NCBI RefSeq assembly: GCF_022605725.1
Contig: NC_065564.1
Span: 6,364,698-6,428,697, forward strand
Reading direction: 5' to 3'
From: Anthonomus grandis grandis
Taxonomy: Eukaryota; Arthropoda; Insecta; Coleoptera; Curculionidae
Length of the DNA: 64,000 bases
In this document: piece after piece, positions 44,255 to 55,635 of the stretch
Layout of the letters: the number at the start of each line of letters is the position of its first letter
Position numbering within the stretch: the first letter of the stretch is position 1
Program-made: the position numbers and the translations under genes
Notes under the pieces: generated by a model
The model's input: the letters and a program-made list of their open reading frames with translations, nothing else
What the model was told of the DNA's origin: nothing
Database searches by the model: none

Positions 44255-47200
44255 TTGTTTGTTTGTTAAAGGAACGTTCCACGTATGTTTTAAAACAAAA
44301 ATTGACCAAATCGGACTATTGGAGGCAAAGCAATTGATCAAATTACTCCTGAATGTCCGATAAGGAATGTTGACCCACACAAAAACCAGCAAATGTTCTA
44401 GTGCATAGAAATGCTTGATTTCTTCAACATAATTTAAAAAAACATTCCAGGCACATTTTAAAGCAAAAATCAACTAAATCGGACCATTAGAAGCAAAGTT
44501 ATTGACCAATTTACCCTGGGATATCCGATAAGACAATATGCCACACAAAAACCTGGATTAAAAATGTTCTAGTGCCTGGAAAAGCTTCATTTTTTCAATG
44601 AAAGTTAAAGGAAGGTCCCAGGTACGTTTCAATATAAAAATCAAACAAATCGGACCTAAATTAAAATTTTTCTAGTGAATGGAAATGCTTGATTTCTTAA
44701 ATGAATGTTAAAGAAACGTTCCAAGTATGTTTTAAAACAAAAATCAACCAAATCGGACTATTTGAAGCAAAGCAATTTGACCAAATTACCCCTGAATGTC
44801 CGATAAGGAATCTTGACCTACACAAAAACCAGCATTCAAAATGTTCTAGTGCATGGAAATTCTTGATTTCTTTAACAAAAATTAAAGAAATGTTGCAGGT
44901 ACGTTTTAAAACAAAAATCAATAAATTCAAACCATTGGAAGCCAAGTTATTTACCACAGAATGTCCGACAAGGCAACATACCTAACAAAAAGCTGGATTA
45001 AAAATGTTCTAGTGCATGGAAATCCTAGATTTCTTCAACGGAAGTATAAGAAACGTTCCAGGCACATTCTAAAATAAAAATCAACCAAATCGGACAATTA
45101 GAAGCAATGCTATTGACTAATTTACCTTTGAATGTCAGATATGGCAACATGCCACAGAAATACCTAGGTTAAAAATCTTCCAGTGCATGGAATTGCATGA
45201 TTTCTTCAACATAGTTTAAAGAAACATTCCAAGTACGTTTTAAAACGAAAATCAACTAAATCGTACGATTGGAAGCAAAATTATTCGCCAATTTACCCTG
45301 GGATGTCTGATAAGGCAACATTCCAAATAAATACTTGAATTAAAAATCTTCTAGTGCATGGAAATTCTTGATTTCTTCAACGGAAGTATAAGAAACGTTC
45401 CAGGCACATTTTAAAATAAAAATCAACCAAATCGGACAATTGGAAGCAATGCTATTGACCAATTTACCTTTGGATGTCAGATATGGCAACATGCCACAGA
45501 AAAACCTGGATTAAAAATCTTCCAGTGCATAGAATTGCTTGAGTTCTTCAACAGAGTTTAAAAAAACATCCCAAGCACATTTTAAAACAAAAATCAACTA
45601 AATCGTACGATTGGAAGCAAAATTATTCGCCAATTTACCCTGGGATGTCTGATAAGAGCAGCATTCCAAATAAAAACCTGGATTAAAAATCCTCTAGTGC
45701 ATGGAAATTCTCGATTTCTTTAATTGAAGTATAAGAAACGTTTCAGGCACATTTTAAAATAAAAATTAATCAAATCGAACGATTGGAAGCAATGCTATTG
45801 ACCAATTTACCTTTGGATGTCAGATATGGCAACATGCCACAGAAAAACCTGGATTAAAAATCTTCCAGTGCATAGAATTGCTTGAGTTCTTCAACAGAGT
45901 ATAAAGAAACATCCCAAGCACATTTTAAAACAAAAATCAACTAAATCGTACGATTGGAAGCAAAATTATTCGCCAATTTACCCTGGAGTGTCTGATAAGG
46001 CAGCATTCCAAATAAATACTTGAATTAAAAATCTTCTAGTGCATGGAAATTCTTGATTTCTTCAACGGAAGTATAAGAAACGTTCCAGGCACATTTTAAA
46101 ATAAAAATCAACCAAATCGGACAATTGTAAGCAATGCTATTGACCAAATTTACCTTTGGATGTCAGATATGGCAACATGCCACAGAAAAACCTGGATTAA
46201 AAATCTTCCAGTGCATAGAATTGCTTGAGTTCTTCAACAGAGTTTAAGGAAACATCCCAAGCACATTTTAAAACAAAAATCAACTAAATCGTACGATTGG
46301 AAGCAAAATTATTCGCCAATTTACCCTGGAGTGTCTGATAAGGCAGCATTCCAAATAAATACTTGAATTAAAAATCTTCTAGTGCATGGAAATTCTTGAT
46401 TTCTTCAACGGAAGTATAAGAAACGTTCCAGGCACATTTTAAAATAAAAATCAACCAAATCGGACAATTGTAAGCAATGCTATTGACCAAATTTACCTTT
46501 GGATGTCAGATATGGCAACATGCCACAGAAAAACCTGGATTAAAAATCTTCCAGTGCATAGAATTGCTTGAGTTCTTCAACAGAGTTTAAGGAAACATCC
46601 CAAGCACATTTTAAAACAAAAATCAACTAAATCGTACGATTGGAAGCAAAGTTATTCACCAATTGACCCTGGGATGTCTGATAAGAGCAGCATTCCAAAT
46701 AAAAACCTGGATTAAAAATCCTCTAGTGCATGGAAATTCTCGATTTCTTTAATGGAAGTATAAGAAACGTTTCAGGCACATTTTAAAATAAAAATTAATC
46801 AAATCGAACGATTGGAAGCAATGCTATTGACCAATTTACCTTTGGATGTCAGATATGGCAACATGCCACAGAAAAACCTGGATTAAAAATCTTCTAGTGC
46901 GCGGGATGCTTGATTTCTTCAATGAAAGTTAAACGAATGTTTCAGGCAACATTTTCTAACAAAAATCAACTAAATTGGACCATTCGAAGCAAAGTTATTG
47001 ACCAATTTACCCAGGAATGTCCAATAAGGCAATACGCCACACAAAAACCTGGATTAAAAATGTTCTAGTGCCTGGAAAAGCTTCATTTTTTCAATGAAAG
47101 TTAAAGGAAGGTCCCAGGTACGTTTCAATATAAAAATCAAGCAAATCGGACTAGCGGAAGCAAAGCTATTGACCAATTTACCCCTGGATATCCGATAAGG

Positions 47201-47395
47201 CCGACAAAAAACCCAGAATTAAAAATGTTCTAGTGCCTAGAAATACTTCACTTCTTTAATAAAAGTTAAAAAAACGTCCTGGGTACAATTTAAAGTAAAA
47301 ATCTATAAAACCCGATCATTGGAAGCAAAGTTATTGAGCAATTTACCCTGGGATGCTTGGTCTGAAAGTTTCAACACTTTTCCTCAGTAAAAACT
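44255..47395. repeat. Satellite array with 342 bp higher-order unit (2 x 171 bp), c-d intron
   Basis: About 18 monomers with cores cattttaaaataaaaatcaa, aaatcggac, attggaagcaa and ctattgaccaatttacc. In the central part two types alternate, one with ggaagtataagaaacgttcc and one with aacagagtttaaagaaacat. The first type's anchor gaagtataag sits at 45041, 45383, 45726, 46068, 46411 and 46755, a spacing of 342-344 bp. The monomer layout parallels the 180 bp family of the other introns, so they share ancestry. Flanking monomers are diverged and not dimeric. Confidence 0.93.
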
Positions 47396-47496
47396 CTTTT
47401 CTCAGATTTTACCGCTGTTCCATTTAAAAATTCCTTTTGAAAATGCCCTGACGACAACCGATACACGCGCAAAAATTAACATAAAAATCTACTCAC

Positions 47497-47995
47497 GTAA
47501 AATGTGGAATTCCCCTGACGTGCTCACAGTACTTGTGGTACTCCTTCAGCCTGCTCTTGAACCGGTCCAAAGCGGCGATACCGAAATAATACATTTTCGA
47601 TCCCTCGGGCTTCTTCAGGGCGTCCAGGACGCACCTGAGCGCCATCCCCAGCGTGACGTAATTCGCGTAAATGCCCCGCTCGATGATGCCGCCGAAAAGT
47701 TGCGCGGTGATGTGCAGCTCCTTGTCCGGGTACTGAGGGAAGAACTTGTATTCCTCGAACAGACTGCGTAGCATGCAATTGAACACCTCCTTCTCCCGTT
47801 TGCTGGAAGAGTCCTGGAAGCGTTTTAGCATGTTGAGGACCTCGTCGATGGACAGGGTCGGGTTCGGGGGATGGTTGTAGATCCGTTGGAAGTAGTTGTT
47901 CGCCTCGTCTTCGATCTCTTTGGAAATGTGAGTTTGGGCTTCGAGCATCACCGTGTAGTCCAACACTCGGGCCTTTTCCATGCCGCTCGGTTGGC
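47497..47995 (-). CDS. CNOT1: CNOT1 exon c: TTP-binding MIF4G-like domain
   Basis: 499 nt, phase 1 in and phase 2 out (donor AC|GTGAGT). The opening QPSGMEKARVLD leads into a strongly conserved block that includes NNYFQRIYNHPP, DEVLNMLKRFQDS, EYKFFPQYPDKELHITAQLF and YYFGIAALDRFKSRLKEY. These are hallmarks of the CNOT1 helical domain that binds tristetraprolin-type and related adaptor peptides. No residue of the conserved core appears disrupted. Satellite arrays flank the exon on both sides, reaching within about 100 bp of the donor. Confidence 0.97.
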
Positions 47996-48159
47996 CTTTA
48001 ACGGGGTAAATTTAAGTCCTGTTAGTTGCCAATTTTGCGCAATATTAAATAATTTAATATTACATATACAGATCAAGACACGATGTAATCCGGGAACATT
48101 CAGGAAATTATCTGTTTCAGCAGGTTCAAATGATGGTTCCTTTAAATCCAGTCTCAGGA
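47996..48159. other. Start of b-c intron
   Basis: Short AT-rich unique sequence before the duplicated block. Confidence 0.5.
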
Positions 48160-51100
48160 AAGTAGCGTGATAAAGGCTGATGATGTCCAGATGAGCGAAA
48201 TAGGTCTAACTCTTACTGAGTTTTGTTATTTAATTTTAAGAAGGTGGGCCTATTTGGGAATAATTGACTAATTCTTGGCGACTAAGTTATTACCCTAGTC
48301 CTAACTATCTAAATAGTTAACCCAAAGAGACGGTTTTACCCTCAAATCCATCCTCAGGACCCCCACTGTATTGTTGTAAAAAAATTATGAAGATATGTCA
48401 AGTGGTTCATGAGTTATGGCCAAATATGTCAGTGAAAGAATAAAAAAATCTTGATGTTGCAATATGGGTTTCAAACCCTCAAAAATTGACTCTAATTTAA
48501 AAATATGTCCATGTCAATGTTTTACGGGAGAAAAATGAGTTAGAATTGCTATAAATAAGTTTCCTGAACCAAAAATGCAAATTTAAAAAAATCGATATTT
48601 AGGTCAAAATTTGCAGGGCATACCCCATGGAAATTCCCCAAAAAATGGTTTTAATTTTTTTTTGGAAAATCTTTAGGACTTAGAGAAAATTGTTTTAACA
48701 AAAGTTGTTGGGCTTAAAAAGATTTACCATTTTCAAAATAGTTCACGTTTTTATCTATGACCATGCTCAACAAAATTGAGGAAAACCGATTTTCATATTG
48801 TTCCCATTTTCTCTGAAACTATAAGGAAAATTGGTGTTTTTACTTTTGCATTAGATTCCATGCAAGGGTGCCTTGAAAAAAGCTAGAATACCTTTTTGCC
48901 CTAAATGGCATATTAAAAAAGCTATGGAAGATTTTTGAAAAACAGTCCAATTTTTGAGCCAGAAAATTTCGAAAAATTAAAATTTTGCAAAAATGAAAAA
49001 ACAAAATGATCATGAGGTAGAGCATTAAATTGGCATCAAAAAAGCCTTATAAGACTTTTTTCTAACATTAATACTAAAGGTACAAAAAAAAAATATTTGG
49101 AAAAAAAATTCAACAATGAAAATGATGCCTTAACAAAAAGTGTAATGTAACTACCCAAATCCTTAACCTAGAAACGCGTTTTTGCCCTCAAATCCATCCT
49201 TAAGAACCCCATTATATTACTGTAAAAAAATTATGAAAATATGTCAACTAGTTTCCGAGTTATGACCAAAAATGTCAGTTAAAGAATAAAAATCTTGATG
49301 TTCCAATATGGGTTTCTTTTGGATCTTGGTTAACAAAATTGCTTATAACTCAAAGAGTTTTTGAGGTACAAGAAACGTTCGTATATGAAAATTTTGTGAA
49401 AGAAAGGCCTTTTCTTTGACTAAAGATTTTTTAAGAAAATTCCAATTATTACATGAAGAATATTCCCAAGAAGTGTGAAAATTTGTTGAGAATATTAAGA
49501 AAAATGACGCCTCAACAAAAAGTGTCCTAACTCTCCACATTCTCAATCTAGAAACACGTTTCTACCCTCAAATCCATCCTCAAGAATCCTACTATAATGC
49601 TGTGAACCGGATATATTCCAGGACCATTCACGGAATGATCAGTTTCACTAGCGACTAGCTTATAGCCACGATTCTTCCGTCAAATCCAGCTAAAGGGAAT
49701 GTACCCTGATAAAATCTCTGTTTGAGGACATATCTGTTGAAATGATGATGTCCAGATGGGCGAAACAGGTGTACTTTCAATACCGAGTTTTGTTATTTAA
49801 TTATAAGAAGGTGGGCCTATTTGGGAATAATTGACTAATTCTTGGCGACTAAGTTATTACCCTAGTCCTAACTATCTAAATAGTTAACCCAAAGAGACGG
49901 TTTTACCCTCAAATCCATCATCAGGACCCCCACTGTATTGTTGTAAAAAAATTATGAAGATATGTCAAGTGGTTCCTGAGTTATGCCCAAAAATGTCAGT
50001 GAAAGAATAAAAAAATCTTGAGGTTGCAATATGGGTTTCAAATCCTCAAAAATTGACTCTAATTTAAAAATATGTCCATGTCAATGTTTTACGAGAGAAA
50101 AATGAGTTAGAATTGCTATAAATAAGTTTCCTAAACCAAGAATGCAAATTTTAAAAAATCGATTTTTAGGTCAAAATTTGCAGGGGATACCCCATGGAAA
50201 TTCCCCAAAAAATGGTTTTAATTTTTTTTTGGAAAATCTTTAGGACTTAAGAGAAAATTGTTTTAACAAAAGTTGTTGGGCTTAAAAAGATTTACCAATT
50301 TCAAAATAGCTCACGTTTTTATCTATGACCATGCTCAAGAAAATTGAGGAAAACCGATTTTCATATTGTTCCAATTTTCTCTGAAACTATAAGGAAAATT
50401 GGTGTTTTTACTTTTGCATTAGATTTCATGCAAGGGTGCCTTGAAAAAAGCTAGAATACCTTTTTGCCCTAAATGGCATATTAAAAAAGCTATGGAAGAT
50501 TTTTGAAAAACAGTCCAATTTTTGAGGCAGAAAATTTCGAAAAATTAAAATTTTGCAAAAATGAAAAAACAAAATTACCATGAGGTAGAGCATTAAATTG
50601 GCATCAAAAAAGCCTTATAAGACTTTTTTCTAACATTAATACTAAAGGTACAAAAAAAAATATTTGGAAAAAAAATTTCAACAATGAAAATGATGACTTA
50701 ACAAAAAGTGTAATTTAACTACCCAAATCCTTAACCTAGAAACGCGTTTTTGCCCTTAAATCCATCCTCAAGAACCTCATTATATTACTGTAAAAAAATT
50801 ATGAAAATATGTCAAGTAGTTCCCGAGTTATGGCCAAAAATGTCAGTTAAAGAATAAAAATCTTGATGTTCCAATATGGGTTTCTTTTGGACCTTGGTTG
50901 ACAAAATTGCTTATAACTCAAAGAGTTTTTGAGGTACAAGAAACGTTCGTATAAGAAAATATTGCCAAACAAAAGACTTTCCTTTGAATAAAGTCGTTTT
51001 AAGAAAATTCCAATGATTACATGAAAAATATTCCCAAGAAGTGTGAACATTTGCTGAGAATATTAAGAAAAATGACGCCTCAACAAAAAGTGTCCTAACT

Positions 51101-51250
51101 ACCCAAATTCTTTACCTAGAAACACGTTTTCACCCTCAAATCGATCCTTAAGAACCCTGCTATATTGCCGTGAAAAAATTATGAAAATATGTCAAGTGGT
51201 TCTTGAGTTACGTCCAAAAATGTCCGCAAATGAACAAAAATCACTAAATT
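48160..51250. repeat. 1,565 bp tandem duplication in the b-c intron
   Basis: The block starting gatgatgtccagatg at 48179 recurs at 49744, 1,565 bp later, and the two copies stay closely similar for nearly their whole length (gtgggcctatttgggaataa and tttgccctaaatggcatatt occur in both). Each copy contains two related sub-blocks with tatgtcaagtggttc and gagttatggccaaaaatgtc, the same words as the 312 bp unit at 55.6-59.9 kb, so this looks like an older, longer relative of it. The second copy breaks down near 51250. Confidence 0.9.
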
Positions 51251-51564
51251 TCTCAAAGCGTTCAATTTTGTGCATTTTAGACAATTGAGGTAATTATTTT
51301 CCCTCTTTCAGGCATTTTGGAGTCAATTTCCTTCTCTCATAACATCAGAACAGTTTTTTTCTATTGCTTCCAGGTAGTTGAATTAAATTTCTAGAAAAAA
51401 TCTTGGGAAAAGGGAAAAAACGAATCCGACTGCCTGGAATGACCAAAAAACGACTCCGACTACCTGGAAAACTGTTTCTCTCCATAACACCTTTATTCTC
51501 TAAAATTTACACACACACACCATCGACCTTTTAAGTCCAGAAAAACCTCCTGGAATAAACTTAC
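51251..51564. other. End of b-c intron
   Basis: Nothing recognised. The sequence contains a duplicated cgactccgactacctggaa-like word (about 51422 and 51452) and a short (CA)n tract near 51510. Confidence 0.5.
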
Positions 51565-51756
51565 CGATCCGGGATAAGTTTCCCATCTGATTCACCCCCA
51601 GAACCAACGAGGTACTGGTACCGACCGCGCCCTGGTGCTGCATAGGGATGATCGGGAAGGGGCTGTTTGAAGCCCCGCTCATTAATCTCGATGGGGAGCC
51701 GGGGGTGGGAACCAGAGGGCCCAACCCTCCTTGCAAGTTAAACGTGTTGTTCGGAC
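51565..51756 (-). CDS. CNOT1: CNOT1 exon b: Gly/Pro/Ser-rich linker
   Basis: 192 nt, phase 1 in and phase 1 out. The acceptor is gtag| and the donor is G|GTAAGT. It encodes about 64 residues starting PNNTFNLQGGLGPLVPTPG and ending QMGNLSRI, a low-complexity linker like the disordered stretch of animal CNOT1 before the TTP-binding domain. Sequence conservation is weak here. The call rests on the open frame, higher GC than the flanks, matching phases on both sides and its place between exons a and c. The intron upstream is the longest in the window (9.7 kb). Confidence 0.88.
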
Positions 51757-52084
51757 CTACGATGTTGATTTTGACAAAAAAAGGTGGTTGTTTAATGGAA
51801 GAAGGGGTTTTTTCTGAGGGTTTAATTGAATAAAAAAGGCCGTTTTAGGGGTGCATTTGCTTTTATTGTGTTTAGCTAAATAATCCACAGAATTCCAGGG
51901 ATTCCAGTATGTCACTGGTATTTTAGTCAATATTTAGGGTTCCACACTCTTTTTTCTTTGTATGCGGTAAAAAACATTTAAATTCCAGAATTTTCCACTA
52001 TGCCAGTGGTATTTTAGTCAATATTTGAACGTCCATACTCTTTTTCCCTAAAATGATAATCCAAGTATTAAAAAGTACTGCAGA
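51757..52084. other. a-b intron adjacent to exon b
   Basis: AT-rich. The word gtattttagtcaatattt occurs twice (about 51929 and 52009). No gene. Confidence 0.5.
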
Positions 52085-54600
52085 TCAGTCGCATAAGTAG
52101 TTTCTTTGATTGTTATTGTCAGAACTGCAGGTATTTCAGCATAAAAGTGCAGAAAAGTGTAAAAACTCATCATAAAGTAGAAAATTAATTAAGTTCATGA
52201 TTAAGGGGCAAAAACTCACCTCTTTTTGGGTACAGTGGGGATAAATCATTAAAATTCCATTATGTAGATCATAGTTAGTGAATTTCCGGGCATCCATACT
52301 CAATTTTCTTAAAATAATGATTCCAATACTAAAAAGTAGATTTAGGGCCAAAAAGTCACAATTTTTTTGTCAAATGGATGAAAAATCATTGAAAACTGCA
52401 GGATTTCCAATGTATCAGTCCTAATTAATTCATTATCATGTATCCATATTCGTTTTCCCTAAAATAATGGTTCAAATATTAAAATATACTCCAAACTATT
52501 TGCTATAATTATTTTTTTTATGGCAAACATCAGAACTGCAGGTATTTCAGCATGAAAATGCAGACAAGTGTGAAAAATCATCATAGAATGAAAATGTAAT
52601 TAAATTCAATGGTTCTGAGGTTGAAAACTCACCATTCTTGTGCTAAATTAGTAAGAAACATTCAAAATTCCTGGATTTTTAGTAAGACAGTCCTGATTTA
52701 GTTAATTTTCATGTATCCACACTCGTTTTCCCTAAAATAATGGTTCAAATATTAAAATGTACTCCAAACTATTTGCTATAATGAATTTTTTCATGGCAAA
52801 CATCAGAACTGCAGGTATTTCAGCATAAAAACGCAGACAAGTGTAAAAACTCATCATAAAGTAGAAAATTAATTAAGTTCATGATTTAGGGGCAAAAACT
52901 CACCTCTTTTTGGGTCCATTTATTAAAAATAGGCGATAAATTATTAAAATTCCAGTATGTAGATCCCAGTTAGTGAATTTCGGGGCATCCATACTCAATT
53001 TCCTTAAAATAATGATTCCAATAGTAAAAAGTAGATTTAGGGCCAAAAAGTCACAGTTTTTTTGCCAAAAAGGTAAAAAATCATTGACATCTACAGGATT
53101 TCCAATGTATCAGTTCTAATTAATTAATTATCATGTATCCATATTCGTTTTCCCTAAAACAATGGTTCAAATATTAAAATGTACTCCAAACTATTTGCTA
53201 TAATTAATTTTTTCATGGCAAACATCAGAACTGCAGGTATTTCAGCATGAAAATGCAGACAAGTGTGAAAAATCATCATAGAATGAAAATTTAATTAAAT
53301 TCAATGGTTCTGAGGTTGAAAACTCACCATTCTTGTGCTAAATTAGTAAGAAACATTCAAAATTCCTGGATTTTTAGTAAGACAGTCCTGTTTTAGTTCA
53401 TTTTCAGGTATCTACACTCGTTTTCCCTAAAATAATGGTTCAAATATTAAAATGTACTCCAAACTATTTGCTATAATTAATTTTTTCATGGCAAACATCA
53501 GAACTGCAGGTATTTCAGCATGAAAATGCAGACAAGTGTGAAAAATCATCATAGAATGAAAATTTAATTAAATTCAATGGTTCTGAGGTTGAAAACTCAC
53601 CATTCTTGTGCTAAATTAGTAAGAAACATTCAAAATTCCTGGATTTTTAGTAAGACAGTCCTGTTTTAGTTCATTTTCAAGTATCTACACTCGTTTTCCC
53701 TAAAATAATGTTTCAAATATTAAAATCTACTCCAAACTATTTGTTATAATTATTTTTTTTATGGCAAACATCAGAACTGCAGGTATTTCAGCATGAAAAT
53801 GCAGACAAGTGTGAAAAATCATCATAGAATGGAAATTTAATTAAATTTAATGGTTCTATGGTAGAAAACTCACCATTTCCGTGCTAAATTAGTAAGAAAC
53901 ATTCAAAATTCCTGGATTTCCAGTAAGTCAGTCCTGATTTAGTTCATTTTCAGGTATCCACGCTCGTTTTCCCTAAAATAATGGTTCAAATATTAAAATA
54001 TACTCCAGACTATTTGCTAAGTGTGAAAAATCATCATAGAGTGGAAATTTAATTAAATTCAATAGTTCTGAGGTTGAAAACTCACCATTTCCATGCTAAA
54101 TTGGTCAAAAACCTCTAAAATCCCGGGATCCCTGTGCTATTTGTCTAATTTCCATCCAGAGTGTCCATACTCCCTAAAAATAACCATTTCAAAATTAAAA
54201 TACATCCAAGACTTGGCTGTTATGTCAATATTTAATAAGAGCGGTCAGAACTGCAGGTATTTCAGCATGAAAATGCAGACAAGTGTGAAAAATCATCATA
54301 GAGTGGAAATTTAATTAAGCCTGTGGTTTTAGTATCGAAAACTCACCATTTTGTATCCTTTTTCTTAGACGAGAGTGCAGAAAGACAAAATTCTAGAGTT
54401 TCCAATGCATGGAGGTTAATTTGACCTAAAATTAAAATTTTAAGGTTAAAATATGCCCGAAACTCATGTATAGTGTCGATATTTAATGAGAACGGTCAGA
54501 ACTGCAGGTATTTCAGCATAAAAGTGCAGAAAAAGTGTGAATTATCATCATAAAAAGTGCATTTAGACAAACAGGATTTTTTTCAAAGTTAAAACTTACC
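52085..54600. repeat. 273 bp tandem repeat bearing splice-site-like motifs
   Basis: Anchor agaactgcaggtatttcagc at 52121, 52532, 52805, 53227, 53500, 53773, 54247 and 54498. The commonest spacing is 273 bp, with longer spacings (411, 422 and 474) where a unit carries an extra or altered block. On the CNOT1 strand every unit has GGTGAGTTTT (plus-strand aaaactcacc, at about 52207, 52624, 52896, 53318, 53591, 53865, 54080 and 54340) and a TACCTGCAG, which resemble a donor and an acceptor. Confidence 0.9.
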
Positions 54601-55530
54601 AGTTTTGGACGTTTGAGTGGTCCAAATCTATGAAAAAAACTGGTCGGTTTTGTGCCTAAAAAATATATTATTAATATGCTGATAAAATCATTTAATATAA
54701 ATTAATGCAAGAACTACACAGGATTCTTGATATATTACTAAGTTACTTACCTCATAAATGAGCAGGGAAAAAATGATGGGGACTTATAGACACTACACTA
54801 TCCGTGAAGGAAAAACAAATTTTGTCTTTACAATTTTAATTAATTGTGCTGTTTAAAGTAAAAGGAAAATTAGGGAATTTCCTCTAAAGTTGCATCGAAA
54901 GATATTTTAAAATGAGTAAAATTTTACATGAACTTGGTCAAAATAGGAACAATTTCCAATAAATATAGTAAATTTTGCCAAAAAAAAAAAACAAGAATTT
55001 TGTATTAGCTTTGACTAATACAATTATTCCAGAGTATTTGAGGCACTTATTTATGTTTTCCAGGGATTAGAAATTATTATTATTTTATTCCAGGTATTTG
55101 ACTTAATTTTAAATTTAATTCTGGATATTCATTAATTTTTTCCAGGACATTTAAGGTAGTTATGATATGTTCCAGGGATTTGAAGATATCTTTAAGTTGA
55201 TCCCACCAGACGAGACGGTTTTTAAGGTTAAATTTTGTATTCATCATTGTATTCCAGGATATCAGAGGTAATTTTCTTCATGTCTTCCAGGAATGTCAAA
55301 TAATTTGAATATAAGTTTTTTATTCAAAATAAGTAGAATTTCATACGAATTGCGTCAAAATAAATATAGTTTTAAGGGATTGTGTCATTTTCTTTACCGG
55401 AAAAAGGAGAATTTGGAACTAAGTCTGACATAGGGATAAATTGACAAAAAAAAAAATTCATGGAATTTGACATATACACGTTCGGCGGTTGGAAAATTTC
55501 GAATATGATTTTTGCGTAATGTGTAAGAAG
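54601..55530. other. Unique part of the a-b intron
   Basis: AT-rich, with the word ccagg followed by tatttga-like text repeated irregularly. No gene, transposon end or array was recognised. Confidence 0.5.
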
Positions 55531-55635
55531 GAGACGGAGTAGAGCGAGAACATACTTGACTCCACCCTGGGCGGCTATCGCGTCGTCGTTGCGCTTATCA
55601 GTCCGGTTAAAGTTCGGTTACAATTCCTCGCATAC
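55531..55635. other. GC-rich islet in an AT-rich intron
   Basis: About 100 bp (gggcggctatcgcgtcgtcg and flanking) stands out in base composition directly before the 312 bp array. All frames on the CNOT1 strand contain stops or fail the phase 1 requirement of the neighbouring exons, so it is not a supported exon. It may be a fragment of a transposon end or of another gene. Confidence 0.35.

Noticed and set aside
43718..44473. 251-codon and 136-codon alternative minus-strand frames
   Set aside because: They overlap CNOT1 exon d in other frames, are low-complexity Arg/Pro/Gly-rich and extend into the satellite.
48160..51250. Assembly duplication error as the explanation for the 1,565 bp repeat
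   Set aside because: The two copies differ by many scattered substitutions and small indels, as expected for a real, older duplication. It still deserves a read-level check.
55531..55635. Missed CNOT1 micro-exon between exons a and b
   Set aside because: Exons a and b already join in phase with a conserved reading. All frames of the islet carry stops or break the phase.
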